Shown here piece by piece: positions 1-10,027 of a DNA stretch of 64,000 bases. A program made the position numbers and the translations under genes. The stretch lies in NCBI GenBank assembly GCA_003439945.1, contig QVRM01005415.1, forward strand, positions 62,001 to 126,000, written 5' to 3'. The notes under the pieces were generated by a model, which saw only the letters and a list, made by a program, of their open reading frames with translations, was not told where the DNA came from and made no database searches. This stretch comes from Dermanyssus gallinae. Its lineage: Eukaryota > Arthropoda > Arachnida > Mesostigmata > Dermanyssidae. Positions within the stretch are counted from its first letter, which is position 1. Each line of letters starts with the position of its first letter.

Positions 1-39
1 TCTCCGCCGTTTCTGCTACGCAGGGTCTCAACAATTATT

Positions 40-44
<5 letters not shown>

Positions 45-109
<65 letters not shown>
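45..109. repeat. (TA)n microsatellite
   Basis: About 65 bp of nearly pure TA. Read as protein it only gives runs of I and Y, so ORFs through it are not genes. Confidence 0.97.
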
Positions 110-115
<6 letters not shown>

Positions 116-248
116 AATCCTATGTGTTTAGGTGCGGTGTAAGAACTATGAATGTTATTGATGTATGGCCCCATTTAGGATGATATAACACAATTAATGA
201 CAGTACTAGAAATGAAGTAACACGATGTATGTGTGCGTGTACATGAAG

Positions 249-252
<4 letters not shown>

Positions 253-287
<35 letters not shown>
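253..287. repeat. (TA)n microsatellite
   Basis: About 35 bp of TA repeats, followed by AT-rich sequence. No element boundary was recognised on either side. Confidence 0.95.
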
Positions 288-289
<2 letters not shown>

Positions 290-299
290 ATACATTTAT

Positions 300-3200
300 A
301 TATAGAGCTGCGACGAGGCTAAATTCTGGCTTTCCCTGCGAGGACAGGAATGTATTGTCGCAAAAGGATACAAAAGGCCCTAGGGCAGCAATCAGGTGGC
401 AGAGAAACGGCACACTCTTAGCTACGTGCAATGCATTTGGTAGAAGTATGGCTGCGTGCCCTAACCTGCCTGTAGTCCTGGTAGATTGGCAAGATGCGCT
501 GAACTCAATGCGTTTCTTAACAAGTGTCTCTGCGACGCAATGTTCGTGTATTACTTATGTGCTAATCGCCAATCCAGTATGAATCTAGTTATCCAACAAA
601 CCTACCAGATTTTTCTGTGTGTCTAACATTTACGTACTTACGAGATTTTCTCTTCTTAGTGTCATCGCGTGCGCACTCCCTTTAAAGTGTGCAGTCTCGG
701 ACAATGCAGGGCGTGAGTGAATCCCTGTTCGTCGTATCTACGTGCGCTTTCCTTCTTTTTAATCTTTCCGGGACAAGCATCGTGGCTTAAGCATCGCTGG
801 AAACCCAACCGACCAAAAATCTCTGCCAATATCACCATTGAGGCACATGGCCACTCTTATAGATGCACGAAACGAGGAGCCATAGCATCCACGAATTTTC
901 CACATCTGCACTGATGGGACTTTACGAATTATGTATCCAGGAGGGCGGTTGGAATAGCGTGCAGGCAATACCGCGCCCATAGCGGGCATTGTTCACAGGC
1001 AAGCTTTTGCACTGTCGTTAAGAGCCAAACGGATTACACCGTTTATTCTTCGAACAGGGATATCTCACGCTAAAACCGTTCATCTCCAATGGTATACCGG
1101 TCGCGGATAAGAGGTCCTTTTTATTACCTCAATGTCGCTTCTGGACACTTGTAGACCGACCTCGTCTAGAAATGGCCCTATGCACACTTTCACCAACCAA
1201 CCACGTCGATGTCGCTAGTACAGACAACGTGGGGTGACAATGTCGGAAAGGCCCAATCCTCCTTTTGATACCGGTAAGGATGACTGTGTTTTAGAGTCAT
1301 GCTGTAGCGCCAGTTTAAACAACCGTTTCACCGTCGCGATGGCTACGTTATTGAGTTCGCGCAGTTGACGGACCAAGTTACCTAATCTCAGTCTTCGCAA
1401 TATGTGAGTTGAGCTGGAAACTAAAAAGAAATAACGAACAGGAAGAAGCCACTGTGCGATTCAACTAGATTTAGTCCACGGCATGCCCGTATGAGATTAG
1501 CAAGCCGTTTATCTAGGATATCAAGAGAGCGTTAGAAGATAATGGCATAGGGAACCGGAGAAATGGCAGATTCTACCGAAAAATAATGACACTCTCAATA
1601 ATTAGGATTCTTGATCTAGAATAGAATTTTTTTGAGATTAGGCAATGATCCCGGAGTGTCGCAGACGCGGTATTTGCCCACGTCACTTTTGCCACGTTGT
1701 ACTAAGCCTTCGGAAAAATCCACTGCTTTGCACCTAGCTGCATTCAGTTACAATCCGCTCCTCATCCTATATTCAAAAGTGCGCCCCTAACGCATCGCCT
1801 TGCTAGACCGTTGTGCGCCGAGTTCACCGCAATTTCCACCCCGGTGTTCGTCGCGTACCCCAGCTGGTAGGTGAACCGTGTTCCTTGGCCCCACTTCTTG
1901 TCCTCAATCTCCTTTCCTAAGGAAACCGTGTTGTCGCGAATACTGATTCTGATGAAGCTGGCCGTAGAACACCCGATGCACAAGTAATAAGTCTTGCTTA
2001 TCCACTGGCCTTCCTTAGCGCAATTAACTTTAATAATCGTAAACTCCAAAAACATTAAGCACCTATAGGTCCGGAACGTGGTCATGGCGTAAGACGTCCA
2101 CGGCACCGGTTAGTGCCTTAGCAAGATCGATGGCGGCCGCACTTAACGGCTCCACGCTGGGGTCCACCAACAAGCGAGATCTACTAAAATCTAGCCAGCT
2201 GGCGAATCCTTAGAGAACAATCGAAATGCTGCAAGAATATCCTCTTTCGTAGTCGCCACATCCCGTATGCCGGAAGGCTTGAGAGAACTCAATGAATTGA
2301 GCGTTGCCGGCGGGTCTTTTTTGCGCAACCTTCTGATCATGTCTTCATCGTTCGTAAGTGTCGATAAAACGCAGGCAGCCGCATGCCCACGGCACGGACT
2401 GTCTCCTCAAAGTCCTTGTTGGCAAATGCAACGTCATTCGTGCGAAGCAATATACCACTGAGAGTCAGCGACCATGCTGTCCACATGCTCTGAGATGGCC
2501 GCTCATTATATAGTAAGTATCATGTTGAATGGCCGTTAGCGACTCCGCCATCGACTGCCTCTGAATAGGGTTTGTTTATGTTGAATGCGAGAGCAGACTT
2601 CTCTAATTCGATTTAGATGTGAGCGATAGATGCGTCCTCCCGTGATGTCTGTTGGCTTTTGATCTAGTCGTTCGGGCGTCTGTGCTCAACTGGCCTGTGC
2701 TGGGATATCCCTCGTATACTCGATTCCCCGAAGCCCCTAGTGAGTTACTCCCTTCGCCTACAATGGACCGTCCGGGTGTCTCGTAGCTATCGTAGATGTA
2801 TACATGTATGTTTATATGAGCGTATTCTGGAACGTATTTCGGATGTTAGGAGTGGCGCTCCGGTATACAGGGTTTGCTCACCGGCCTATACTGTCGATTA
2901 GAATACTCAATGATGCCTTTGGGGCTTTCGCCCAGCTCACCTCACAGCTGACGCCACTGGATGTGCCAGTAGGTGCATCAGGCGATTCAATGGGTATAGG
3001 CACTGCTGAAGTCTCGGAACACCTACCTGATTAGACCCATGCTCGTATTCGATCGCCCATCTACTCCCACAGTGTGCATGGCATGCAGGTCACCCACGGT
3101 CGTTTCGAAGCCTGACTATACGCAGTTTGGGTACCTGACTGTGTTGGAAGTGCGGCTAGATACTCATTGACGAATGCGTCTCGGAAGCGCGAATAAGCTG

Positions 3201-3640
3201 GCCACCCGGCTGCCAGGTGGCCCAATTCTGAATACAGCCGTTTCTCATCAACCTGCTCGCGGTGGAAATCCTCCTGTCATAATCGGCTCCTCCTCTTTTT
3301 CCGAAAACGGCTTTTTATAATTCTGTAAAGGAGCATATATGCACGTGCGCATTTATATGTAGAGGTTGTGGTAACAAAAAAATGCAGACAGCAGCACCTT
3401 GTCTGCGTAAAAATGCACGAAACTGCGAGGTCGCGCGGTCGTCTCCACCTTCCAAAGCGGCGGACAAAAAACGGTTTAGCTGCTTGCGACGGTTACGTAC
3501 CACCTACTAACTAGATCCTCAGCAATTTCATGCCTTGAAGGCGAGTGCGCTTGCGAAGCTCAACCGTGCCTGGGCCCCGGTAAAGCTGCAGAGAGGCCAG
3601 GAGCCTCAAAAAATACAATCTCACGCCTTGACGTTAAAAC
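300..3640. other. Unassigned region with no convincing gene
   Basis: Mixed-composition DNA with only short ORFs (up to about 114 codons) on both strands. I recognise no domain apart from a weak RT-like motif on the minus strand near 1215-1430. The minus-strand ORF 1762-2106 (114 codons) and the plus-strand ORF 2804-3034 (76 codons) have ordinary amino-acid composition but no motif I can name. The stretch may be old transposon debris. Confidence 0.5.
1215..1430 (-). pseudogene. Possible non-LTR RT C-terminal scrap
   Basis: A 61-codon minus-strand reading contains SLPVSKGGLGLSDI. It resembles the block after the RT palm in elements A (LLTSMGGLGLPSA near 7410) and B (SLPTSAGGMGV near 55040). 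Reading upstream adds a loosely matching segment. No catalytic motif or RLE motif could be followed on either side, so the assignment rests on one short block and could be chance. Confidence 0.35.
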
Positions 3641-3646
3641 GTCAAA

Positions 3647-3647
<1 letters not shown>

Positions 3648-3689
<42 letters not shown>
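3648..3689. repeat. (TA)n at the 5' side of element A
   Basis: About 42 bp of TA repeats immediately upstream of the presumed 5' UTR of element A. A similar array lies at its 3' side (8356-8379). Confidence 0.95.
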
Positions 3690-3692
<3 letters not shown>

Positions 3693-4164
3693 GTTCGTCT
3701 GCTACGGCGACTAACGGTCGTGTTCCGCAAGAGCTCTGTGAATATTCGCCTCGTTTTGGTGATCCTACCTCGTTTTCCAGGATAAGTTTTATGTGAGTGC
3801 TCCTCCTCGCCCCCAAGTACCTGGTGCGGTGTGCTTTTCCCATTTTTTTCCGAGTGTCTTCGTGGTTTTCAGCCGTTTTGATGTTTCCGACCAATCGCGC
3901 TGATAGACGGCGATGCGGATGCGGACGGGTATTCACTCGAACTGGCGTCTGCTACGTCGTCCTCGTCTGCTGCGCTGGCGGCGTTGTCTGCCGCACGGGT
4001 TGCCGCACGATGCGGTCACGTTTAGATTTGTTGTCCGATGCACCTATGCCCGACGTGCGCTGCACGTCGCCTGTGACGTCGGCGCCCGTCTATGGTGCAG
4101 GCGATGCTGCTGTTCGACCGATAGAACAGCCTCGCCCAGCAGCTCGCCCAACAACGACACAACG

Positions 4165-5732
4165 ATGGCGGAGACAATGGCTGCTGACGCCGCACCAGGT
4201 GTCTCAGTTGCGCAAAAGCCTGCTGTCAAACGGACCCGAGCTGCCTCAGACACGGAGGACTCTTCTAGCAGTGCGGGGGTATCACGAAGCGCCGGTGATA
4301 CGGCGAATGACGACGGCTTTGTGACAATTATGAACAAGAAGTCGGCTAGACGGGTGCTTAAAGCTGAAGCGGAACTCTTGCGTTTCCGTGAATCAGTTGA
4401 CAATGGCGCCGGTCCAATTTATACAGTGCGATTTCTGCCACAGGATTTGACGGCTTTGTCGCCCGAACCCCCGGCAAGCAGCAGCAGAGCCAGCGCCCAG
4501 ACTTTTCGACTGAACATATGTTGAAAGTGTTTAAGGCGCTCCATGACCTTGTGCAGGCGGCAAGGTTGGGAGGAAGTCCCAAAGAGATAACGGCCACGGT
4601 GTCCACGATCTCGGCCGCAAGTGATTTGGTGTCACTCAAGGTATTAGAAGGCGCAACGGTCGTGGAACTATGTTCCTCAATATCAAAAAGGCGTTATCAA
4701 AGACGTCAACCCGGCCTTCTCTGACGAGTGCCTCCTATCCGAGCTTGCCTCGTACGGCGCGGTGAAAATAAGGAGGGACACGAGGCCTGGGTGGAAAGAC
4801 AAGCAGAACATTCGAGTGCCGTCTAGCAGGATACATGTTCTGTTCAAAAGGACACCACCTACTATGGTCTTTAATATGGGGAGGGATAATGATGTAACGA
4901 TTGAAGCATTGTCGCCGATTGTTTGCTTCAATTGCTAACGTACTGGCCACACGGCAACTCGTTGCACTCGCGCCCGTGCGTGTGGAAGATGTGGTGCGCA
5001 CGACCATCTTGCCGCATCATGTCGAAATCACGCTCGCTGCGTTGCCTGCAGGAGCCCTCACCCTAGAGGAGACTCGTCTTGCCCCGTTTTCGCGTTAGCT
5101 CGCGAGAAAAGCAAGGCCCAGCTTGGGTTGCGTATGCACCAACATGCGCAGTTGTCGGCGCCGGCAGCCACCGTGGTCACCGCCCTGGACCCCGTATCCC
5201 CTCGACCACGCGAATCGGCACCTGGGACCTATGCGACGGCGGTACGCCGTTTGGTGATTCCAGTCTCTTCGGGTGCGGCTCCGGAATCTTCGGCAGCGCC
5301 CGTTGAGGTCGTGCTTCCCCTTCCGGCCGATCCCTGCCCCCTGGAAGTTGCTTTTTTTTGCTTCGTTTGAAGACGCCGCCATCTATTGAAGCTTTGCTTC
5401 GTTCGAAGACGCCGCTATCTATTGAAATAGAGCCCCCTGAACAAGCGGACCGAGTAATGGACGCTCCTCACCGCCCTCCCAAGCGCCGTCGGCAATTGGT
5501 TACGAGTAGATCCGTCCCGCGCAGTCGCGCCGTGCCCCGTGTTCGGTCGCGCCTGCCTAAGTCGACAGACGACTTTGACCTTGGTTCTTTGTCCAAGGCC
5601 GCGTCACTGCTCGCACGTACCAACCCGAACCTAGCCGACACGCTTCGAGGCATCGTTAACGCACTGCGTCCGCTGCTAGCTCTGGCGCCGTTGCTACAAG
5701 GTCTGGTGTCCCCCTCACCCACTTCCCAATGA
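4165..5732 (+). pseudogene. ORF1 of element A, Gag-like zinc-knuckle protein (broken)
   Basis: ORF1 would encode an RNA-binding Gag-like protein of about 520 residues that forms the retrotransposon RNP. I chose the ATG at 4165, which opens an acidic/Ser-rich N-terminus (MAETMAADAAPG) leading to GFVTIMNKKSARR. A central domain (about 4690-4910, GVIKDVNPAFSDE...) precedes three knuckles at 4924-5086: CFNC*RTGHTATRC, CGRCGAHDHLAASC and CVACRSPHPRGDSSC, that is CX2CX4HX4C twice and CX2CX3HX6C. A basic stretch and an amphipathic Leu-rich tail end at the TGA at 5730-5732. It is broken by a stop at 4522, frame changes at 4520-4690, a TAA inside the first knuckle (4936-4938) and a frame change near 5350, beside a duplication. 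Such knuckles are typical of APE-type LINE ORF1 (I/jockey/CR1-like); finding one in front of an RLE-type ORF2 is unusual. Confidence 0.75.
5360..5426 (+). repeat. 31-bp tandem duplication in ORF1 of A
   Basis: The segment starting GCTTCGTTTGAAGACGCCGC (5360-5390) recurs at 5396-5426 with two substitutions and a period of 36 bp. It lies where the ORF1 reading frame changes. Confidence 0.85.
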
Positions 5733-8262
5733 CGGACCCCGGATCAGCCTCCTATCCCCCTCCCCAGAGCGCTTCAGTAGCAAGTAACTCCTCACCCGGG
5801 CGGTGAGGTCTTTGGTTCCCGAGCTCCTTTGCGACGTCCTTGACCTTGTGGCGGCCAACAACGACCCCCCTCGTGGGAGTCGCTCCTGTCATTCGCTTAT
5901 GTGGTCCTTCAACTGCCACTTCGCACCTTGTCGTCAATCTCTTTGGCAGCGACTCTCCGATCAAACCTCCGTGCATTTCGCAATGGCTGGCGTTTTGAGT
6001 ATCGCGTAGGAGGTATTAGAAGAGCCAGAACGCCCCCGTGGACTCGGCACGCCGCGTTTCGAGCAAGCTATCTGAGGGAGACGTTTCCGGGCGGCCCGAC
6101 TATTATGCTTTACCGACTCATTTGCCTCGGGGGACGGAGTCCTAGCTTCGCTTACCGCTAAAAACCTTCCTGCTCTGCCGCTTGGCTTTTCCTGCCCCTC
6201 CTGACTCGATGACGCAGCATCAAACCTCAATCGATGACGTCTTGATAGCTGTAGCCGGCTTTCCGGCCAGTTCGTCCGCTGGTCCTGACGGCCTTCGCCC
6301 GCGCCATCTAAAGGATCTTCTTTCCTCCGGGATCGGACCGGTGGCTGGGAGACTGGCCGCATCACTTGTCAGAGTGATGAACGTCCTGAGATGGAGCCGA
6401 CTGCCAGCTGAAGTGAGGGCGATCGCGCTTGGCGCCAACCTATTCGCACTGCGCAAAAAAGACGCATCAATTCGCCCCATTGCCTGCTCTCTTACGTTAC
6501 GGAGGATCGCAGCAAAGATAGCCTGCCGCAAGGCCAAATAACTTATTATGGTACAACTTGGCCCGCACCAGCTGGGATTTGGCATGGCGGGCGGAGCGGA
6601 GGCTGCCGTACATGCAGCAAGAGCCTCTATGCAATCAAGTCCCCCTGGTACGGCACTCCTGAAGTTGGATTTTCGCAATGCATTCAACACCATCCGTAGG
6701 GATCACCTCCTTTATGCGGTTCGAGATACAGTACCGGAACTCTTCACCTTAGTGGAACACGCGTACAAAGAGCCATCCGTCCTGTTGTTTGGCGCCGCGA
6801 CGTTGTTTTCGGCATCGAGCATACAGCAGGGGGACTCCTTGGGACCGGCCCTATTCAGCCTGGGGATACGTAAGCTGGTTTACTCCGTTCAAGTGCCGTT
6901 CAACACTTGCTACCTAGACGATGGCACACCTGGTGGACCGATGGTGGACTTGTTCGATAAGGTGCACAGAGTCCTTGCTTTCGAGGCAGTCAGTGGTCTG
7001 GTGCTAAACACAGCCAAATGCGAGGTGTTCGCTCCGCAGACAGACCTAGACGACCCCTCATTGAGTGCCTTGCTCGAGCTACTACCGGGGTGTAGAGTCG
7101 TGGCTGACCACGAAGTAAACCTTCTTGGCGCACCAATTCTGCCCTCTGCGTTGTCGGGACAACTCGACCTATTGATAGACAGATTGTGGGCGATGCAGGA
7201 ACGTCTTCCGCTTATTGGAGCCCACCAGGGACTCTACCTACTTCGCTCGCCGTGCTCGCGTGCCGCATTGTACATATTTTACGGTCCATAGACTGCTCAG
7301 GCGATTTGAACCCTCTTCTTCAACCATTCGACGACCAGGTGGTGGAGTCTCTACAGACGGTGCTGAGTCTAAACTTACGACCACGAGAGGTGCGCCAGGC
7401 GGCCCTCCTCACTTCCATGGGCGGCCTTGGTCTCCCCTCGGCTCGATCCTTGGCGGGCCCAGCCGAGGCTGCCTCGAGGCATGCTACGTCGGAAAATGTC
7501 TAGCGCCTGCTTCCGCCGGCGTCTCGGGCAATGTTCGAAGCGGCTCGTGACGATATAGCGACTGGACTTCAAGCTTCATCGCCTGGTCCCGATAGACTAG
7601 CCTGCCAGAGGGCCTGGGCCGAGAAGGCCCACGAACCTTCCCTTAGTTCGCTGCTTGAAGAATGCGGTGATGACCAGGACAAGGCACGCCTTCTAGCTGT
7701 CGCTGACCCAGGAGCAAGCGACTGGTTGCATGCACTACCGGCTGACTAACTGGGTACCCGTCTTGATTACCAATCCACTTGGATATGCGTTGGCCTGAGA
7801 TTGGGAGCTGATTTGGTTGAGCCACACAGATGCTCTTGTGGCGAGCCCGTCGGCGTGGGATGCCGAATCTCTGACCCCTTCTCCCTGGTGTGGGATGCCG
7901 AATCTCTGACCCCTTCTCTTGTCGGTCCCGGCGCATCTCGCCCGGAGACTGCCGTTTCGCGAGCTGAGACCTCAAAGATAAAAAAGTATGCGGACCTAAA
8001 TCGGGCGCACCACTTTTCGCCATTCGCGTTCGAGACGATGGGTGGCCCTGGGCCCCTCACGGTAACATTGAACTCTCAAGTTGGCAGCGCGTTACAGCAG
8101 GCGACGATGGACAAGAGGGCGCACGCCTTTTTCTCCCAGCGACTGTCCCTGGAGATCCAAAGAGGTAGCGCGACCTCAGTGCTCGGAACTATGAGAGACT
8201 GGATGGACCCGGACCTTCGCGCCAGGGGGCGGGCAGGACTTCTTCACGGGCATGAGCGATAG
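5729..8262 (+). pseudogene. ORF2 of element A: reverse transcriptase plus RLE (broken)
   Basis: This is the replicase for target-primed reverse transcription. The ATG at 5729 overlaps the ORF1 stop (ATGA) and opens MTDPGSASYPPPQSASVASN. After a frame change near 5790 come an N-terminal helical segment (LTRAVRSLVPELL) and the RT: SAGPDGLRPRHLKDLL (about 6270), LLKLDFRNAFNTIRRDHLL (6655-6711, first catalytic Asp), SIQQGDSLGPALFSL (about 6820-6865), CYLDDGTPGGP (6908-6940, catalytic DD), LNTAKCEVF and LLGAPILP. A thumb/linker follows, then HRCSCGEPV (start of the Cys/His cluster) and the C-terminal RLE half SKIKKYADL...FAFETMGGPGPLT. It is broken by TAA at 6539, a frame change near 7265, TAG at 7501, TAA at 7747 and loss of the RPDG...D part of the RLE at 7850-7920. 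There is no apurinic endonuclease domain between the ORF2 start and the RT. Confidence 0.85.
7855..7918 (+). repeat. 29-bp direct repeat marking an RLE deletion
   Basis: The segment starting GTGGGATGCCGAATCTCTGA occurs at 7855-7883 and again at 7890-7918. The second copy runs into the RLE tail. Relative to element B, about 100 codons (the rest of the Cys/His cluster and the RPDG...D motif) are missing just before it. Confidence 0.85.
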
Positions 8263-8355
8263 AGCGGCTACGACGCGCAGAAGGAGCAACTAGGTCGACG
8301 AGCAGCAACGTCGTGAAGTATTATATATAACTAAATAAAATGTGTATTTAACTAT

Positions 8356-8379
8356 ATATATATATATATATATATATAC
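8356..8379. repeat. (TA)n between elements A and A2
   Basis: About 24 bp of TA separating the 3' tail of A from the next retroelement fragment. Confidence 0.95.
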
Positions 8380-8769
8380 CGACTCTTTAGCCCCTTCAAT
8401 GGTCGGTACGGGCGCATCCCGCCCTGGACACGCGGTAGCCCTAGCGGAAGCAGCCAAGTGCAGAAAGTATTCAAGTATTGCTTACCCACACTTGTTCTCA
8501 CCCCTTGCGTTCGAGACATTGGGGGGGCCCGGGCTGCTCACGAAGAAACTGCTTAACGATGTCGGGAGAAGATTGGTGCTGGCTACAGGAGACAAGAGGG
8601 CGGGCGAATATTTACTGCAACGTCTGTCATTGGATGTTCAGAGAGGGAATGCCGCTTCGGTGAGAGGCACCCTGGCTAGATGGACCAGCCCAAGCCTGGA
8701 CCTAACGCCTTGAGTTAAGCCCCGAGCGGGCTGTGCACATGTTCTTACATCACAAATGTATATCTTAAT

Positions 8770-8773
<4 letters not shown>
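8380..8773 (+). mobile_element. Element A2: 5'-truncated C-terminal fragment of an A-like element
   Basis: Coding starts directly at the TA array with DSLAPSMVGTGASRP and continues through CRKYSSI, FAFETLGGPG-like LAFETLGGPG and [19 protein letters not shown] to a stop at 8711-8713. It matches the C-terminal RLE/tail part of A (8263 and upstream) at protein level but is clearly diverged from it, so it is a separate family member and not a tandem copy. About 60 bp of 3' UTR follows before the next TA array. It is very probably a 5'-truncated insertion. Confidence 0.8.

Positions 8774-8847
<74 letters not shown>
8774..8847. repeat. (TA)n, about 74 bp
   Basis: Long TA array between A2 and the retroelement tail fragment at 8848-8915. 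Confidence 0.97.
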
Positions 8848-8850
<3 letters not shown>

Positions 8851-8912
8851 GGCAAGCACTGCAGAGTGTGCAAATGTATTGTAAATAATTATTAAATCAT
8901 CAGAATATTTTC

Positions 8913-8915
<3 letters not shown>
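8848..8915 (+). mobile_element. 3' tail fragment of the R2/R4-like element family
   Basis: A 68-bp segment containing GTGTGCAAATGTATTGTAAA and ATTATTAAATCATCAGAATA. It matches the reverse complement of 35365-35450, the 3' UTR of the R2/R4-like element, and of 49436-49512. It is flanked by (TA)n on both sides, as expected for an extremely 5'-truncated insertion into TA repeats. Confidence 0.75.
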
Positions 8916-8966
<51 letters not shown>

Positions 8967-8967
8967 T
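8916..8967. repeat. (TA)n followed by a T19 run
   Basis: About 34 bp of TA, then 19 T residues (8949-8967). Confidence 0.95.
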
Positions 8968-9961
8968 AATATATATACGCAACATAGATATGACCGATAT
9001 AAGGCTAAAGGGCTTCGTGTTTGGTGGATCATCGGAATCTGCGAGTGGCGGGCAAGTGATGAAGGGTCGAGAAGCGGCGGCAGAATCACATTTTGCCGTG
9101 ATTGCCTGTCTACCACGAATCCCGTCCTGACTGCCTTTTGACATCCTCGGCGAGGGCAATGTCTACGGCGGCTATAAGAAGCTAAAGAAACGGCGTTTTT
9201 CTTTCCTTCGTTGCTCAGAAAGCCAGAGAGGAAACGTCGTCAGCTGCGTCGCCACCCTGCGTCCACCAAGAGGTGGACGAGCAAGAAAGAGGGAGGCAGC
9301 AGAACGCCAACGAGAGAGAAGCTACACGCAATAGAATTTCCTAACGTCTCATCAATTTCCATCTGGAGTCGGTCCACGAGCGGCGAAGACGCGAACCTGC
9401 CACTTGCTGTACATGGGGCTTTCGGAGCTGTCCCGAGTTGGCTTTCAGTTCGAGTTGGGATAAGGAGATGTCTAGGGCGGACGATCTAGGTAGGCAATCT
9501 GGGGTGGCAGAAAGGCCACAAATTATCACAAGAAATGCCGGTTGACGGACGGCGATTATCGTCATCAGCAAGCACCCCTTGGTAGAAATAAAGCCACTAT
9601 GAGAGTGGCCCGACCAGCAGCTACCCTCCGTCCATGGCAAAAAGCATGATATAAAAAGCATGATGGCCTTTGCCCTTCTTTTAGTCTTTCTGTCTCGGAT
9701 GCGTACTTTGTCTGATAACGGCCGCTGGTAACAAGCTTCGCATACCGTGGACATCGACCCGCATCAACTGGAAAGATGGTATACCCCTTATCCTGTCAGC
9801 CTCAGAATGAACCTGTTATTGTGGTAAATCAACGTTGTGGTGGCAACAAAGTTCACCATTCTCGCGCGAAGGTCAGCACAAATGCTAAACACGGACGCTA
9901 GTTGTTCGCCGACCAGGAAACCTAAGATACATAAAATATTATATTAATCATTATATACCGG

Positions 9962-9966
<5 letters not shown>
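8968..9966. other. About 1 kb with no recognised feature
   Basis: Mixed composition with only short ORFs. The longest are about 92 codons on the plus strand at 9211-9489 and 137 codons on the minus strand at 9341-9754. Neither shows a motif I know. Confidence 0.5.

Positions 9967-10024
<58 letters not shown>
9967..10024. repeat. (TA)n at the left flank of the foldback element
   Basis: About 58 bp of TA ending exactly where the terminal inverted repeat of the foldback element begins. Confidence 0.97.

Positions 10025-10027
<3 letters not shown>

Larger units (their letters stand above)
3690..8355 (+). mobile_element. Element A: two-ORF RLE-class non-LTR retrotransposon, decayed
   Basis: A 4.7-kb unit bounded by (TA)n on both sides. 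In order it holds a leader of about 475 bp, a Gag-like ORF1 (4165-5732) with three CCHC-type zinc knuckles, and ORF2 (5729-8262) with a YLDD reverse transcriptase and the remains of a PD-(D/E)xK restriction-like endonuclease. A short tail of about 90 bp (AATAAA at 8334-8339) follows. ORF1 and ORF2 overlap as ATGA, the usual spacing for coupled ORFs in two-ORF LINEs. Both ORFs carry frameshifts and stops, so the copy is dead. Minus-strand relatives B and C share the ORF2 part. Exact ends are inferred from the last recognisable sequence before each TA array. Confidence 0.8.
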
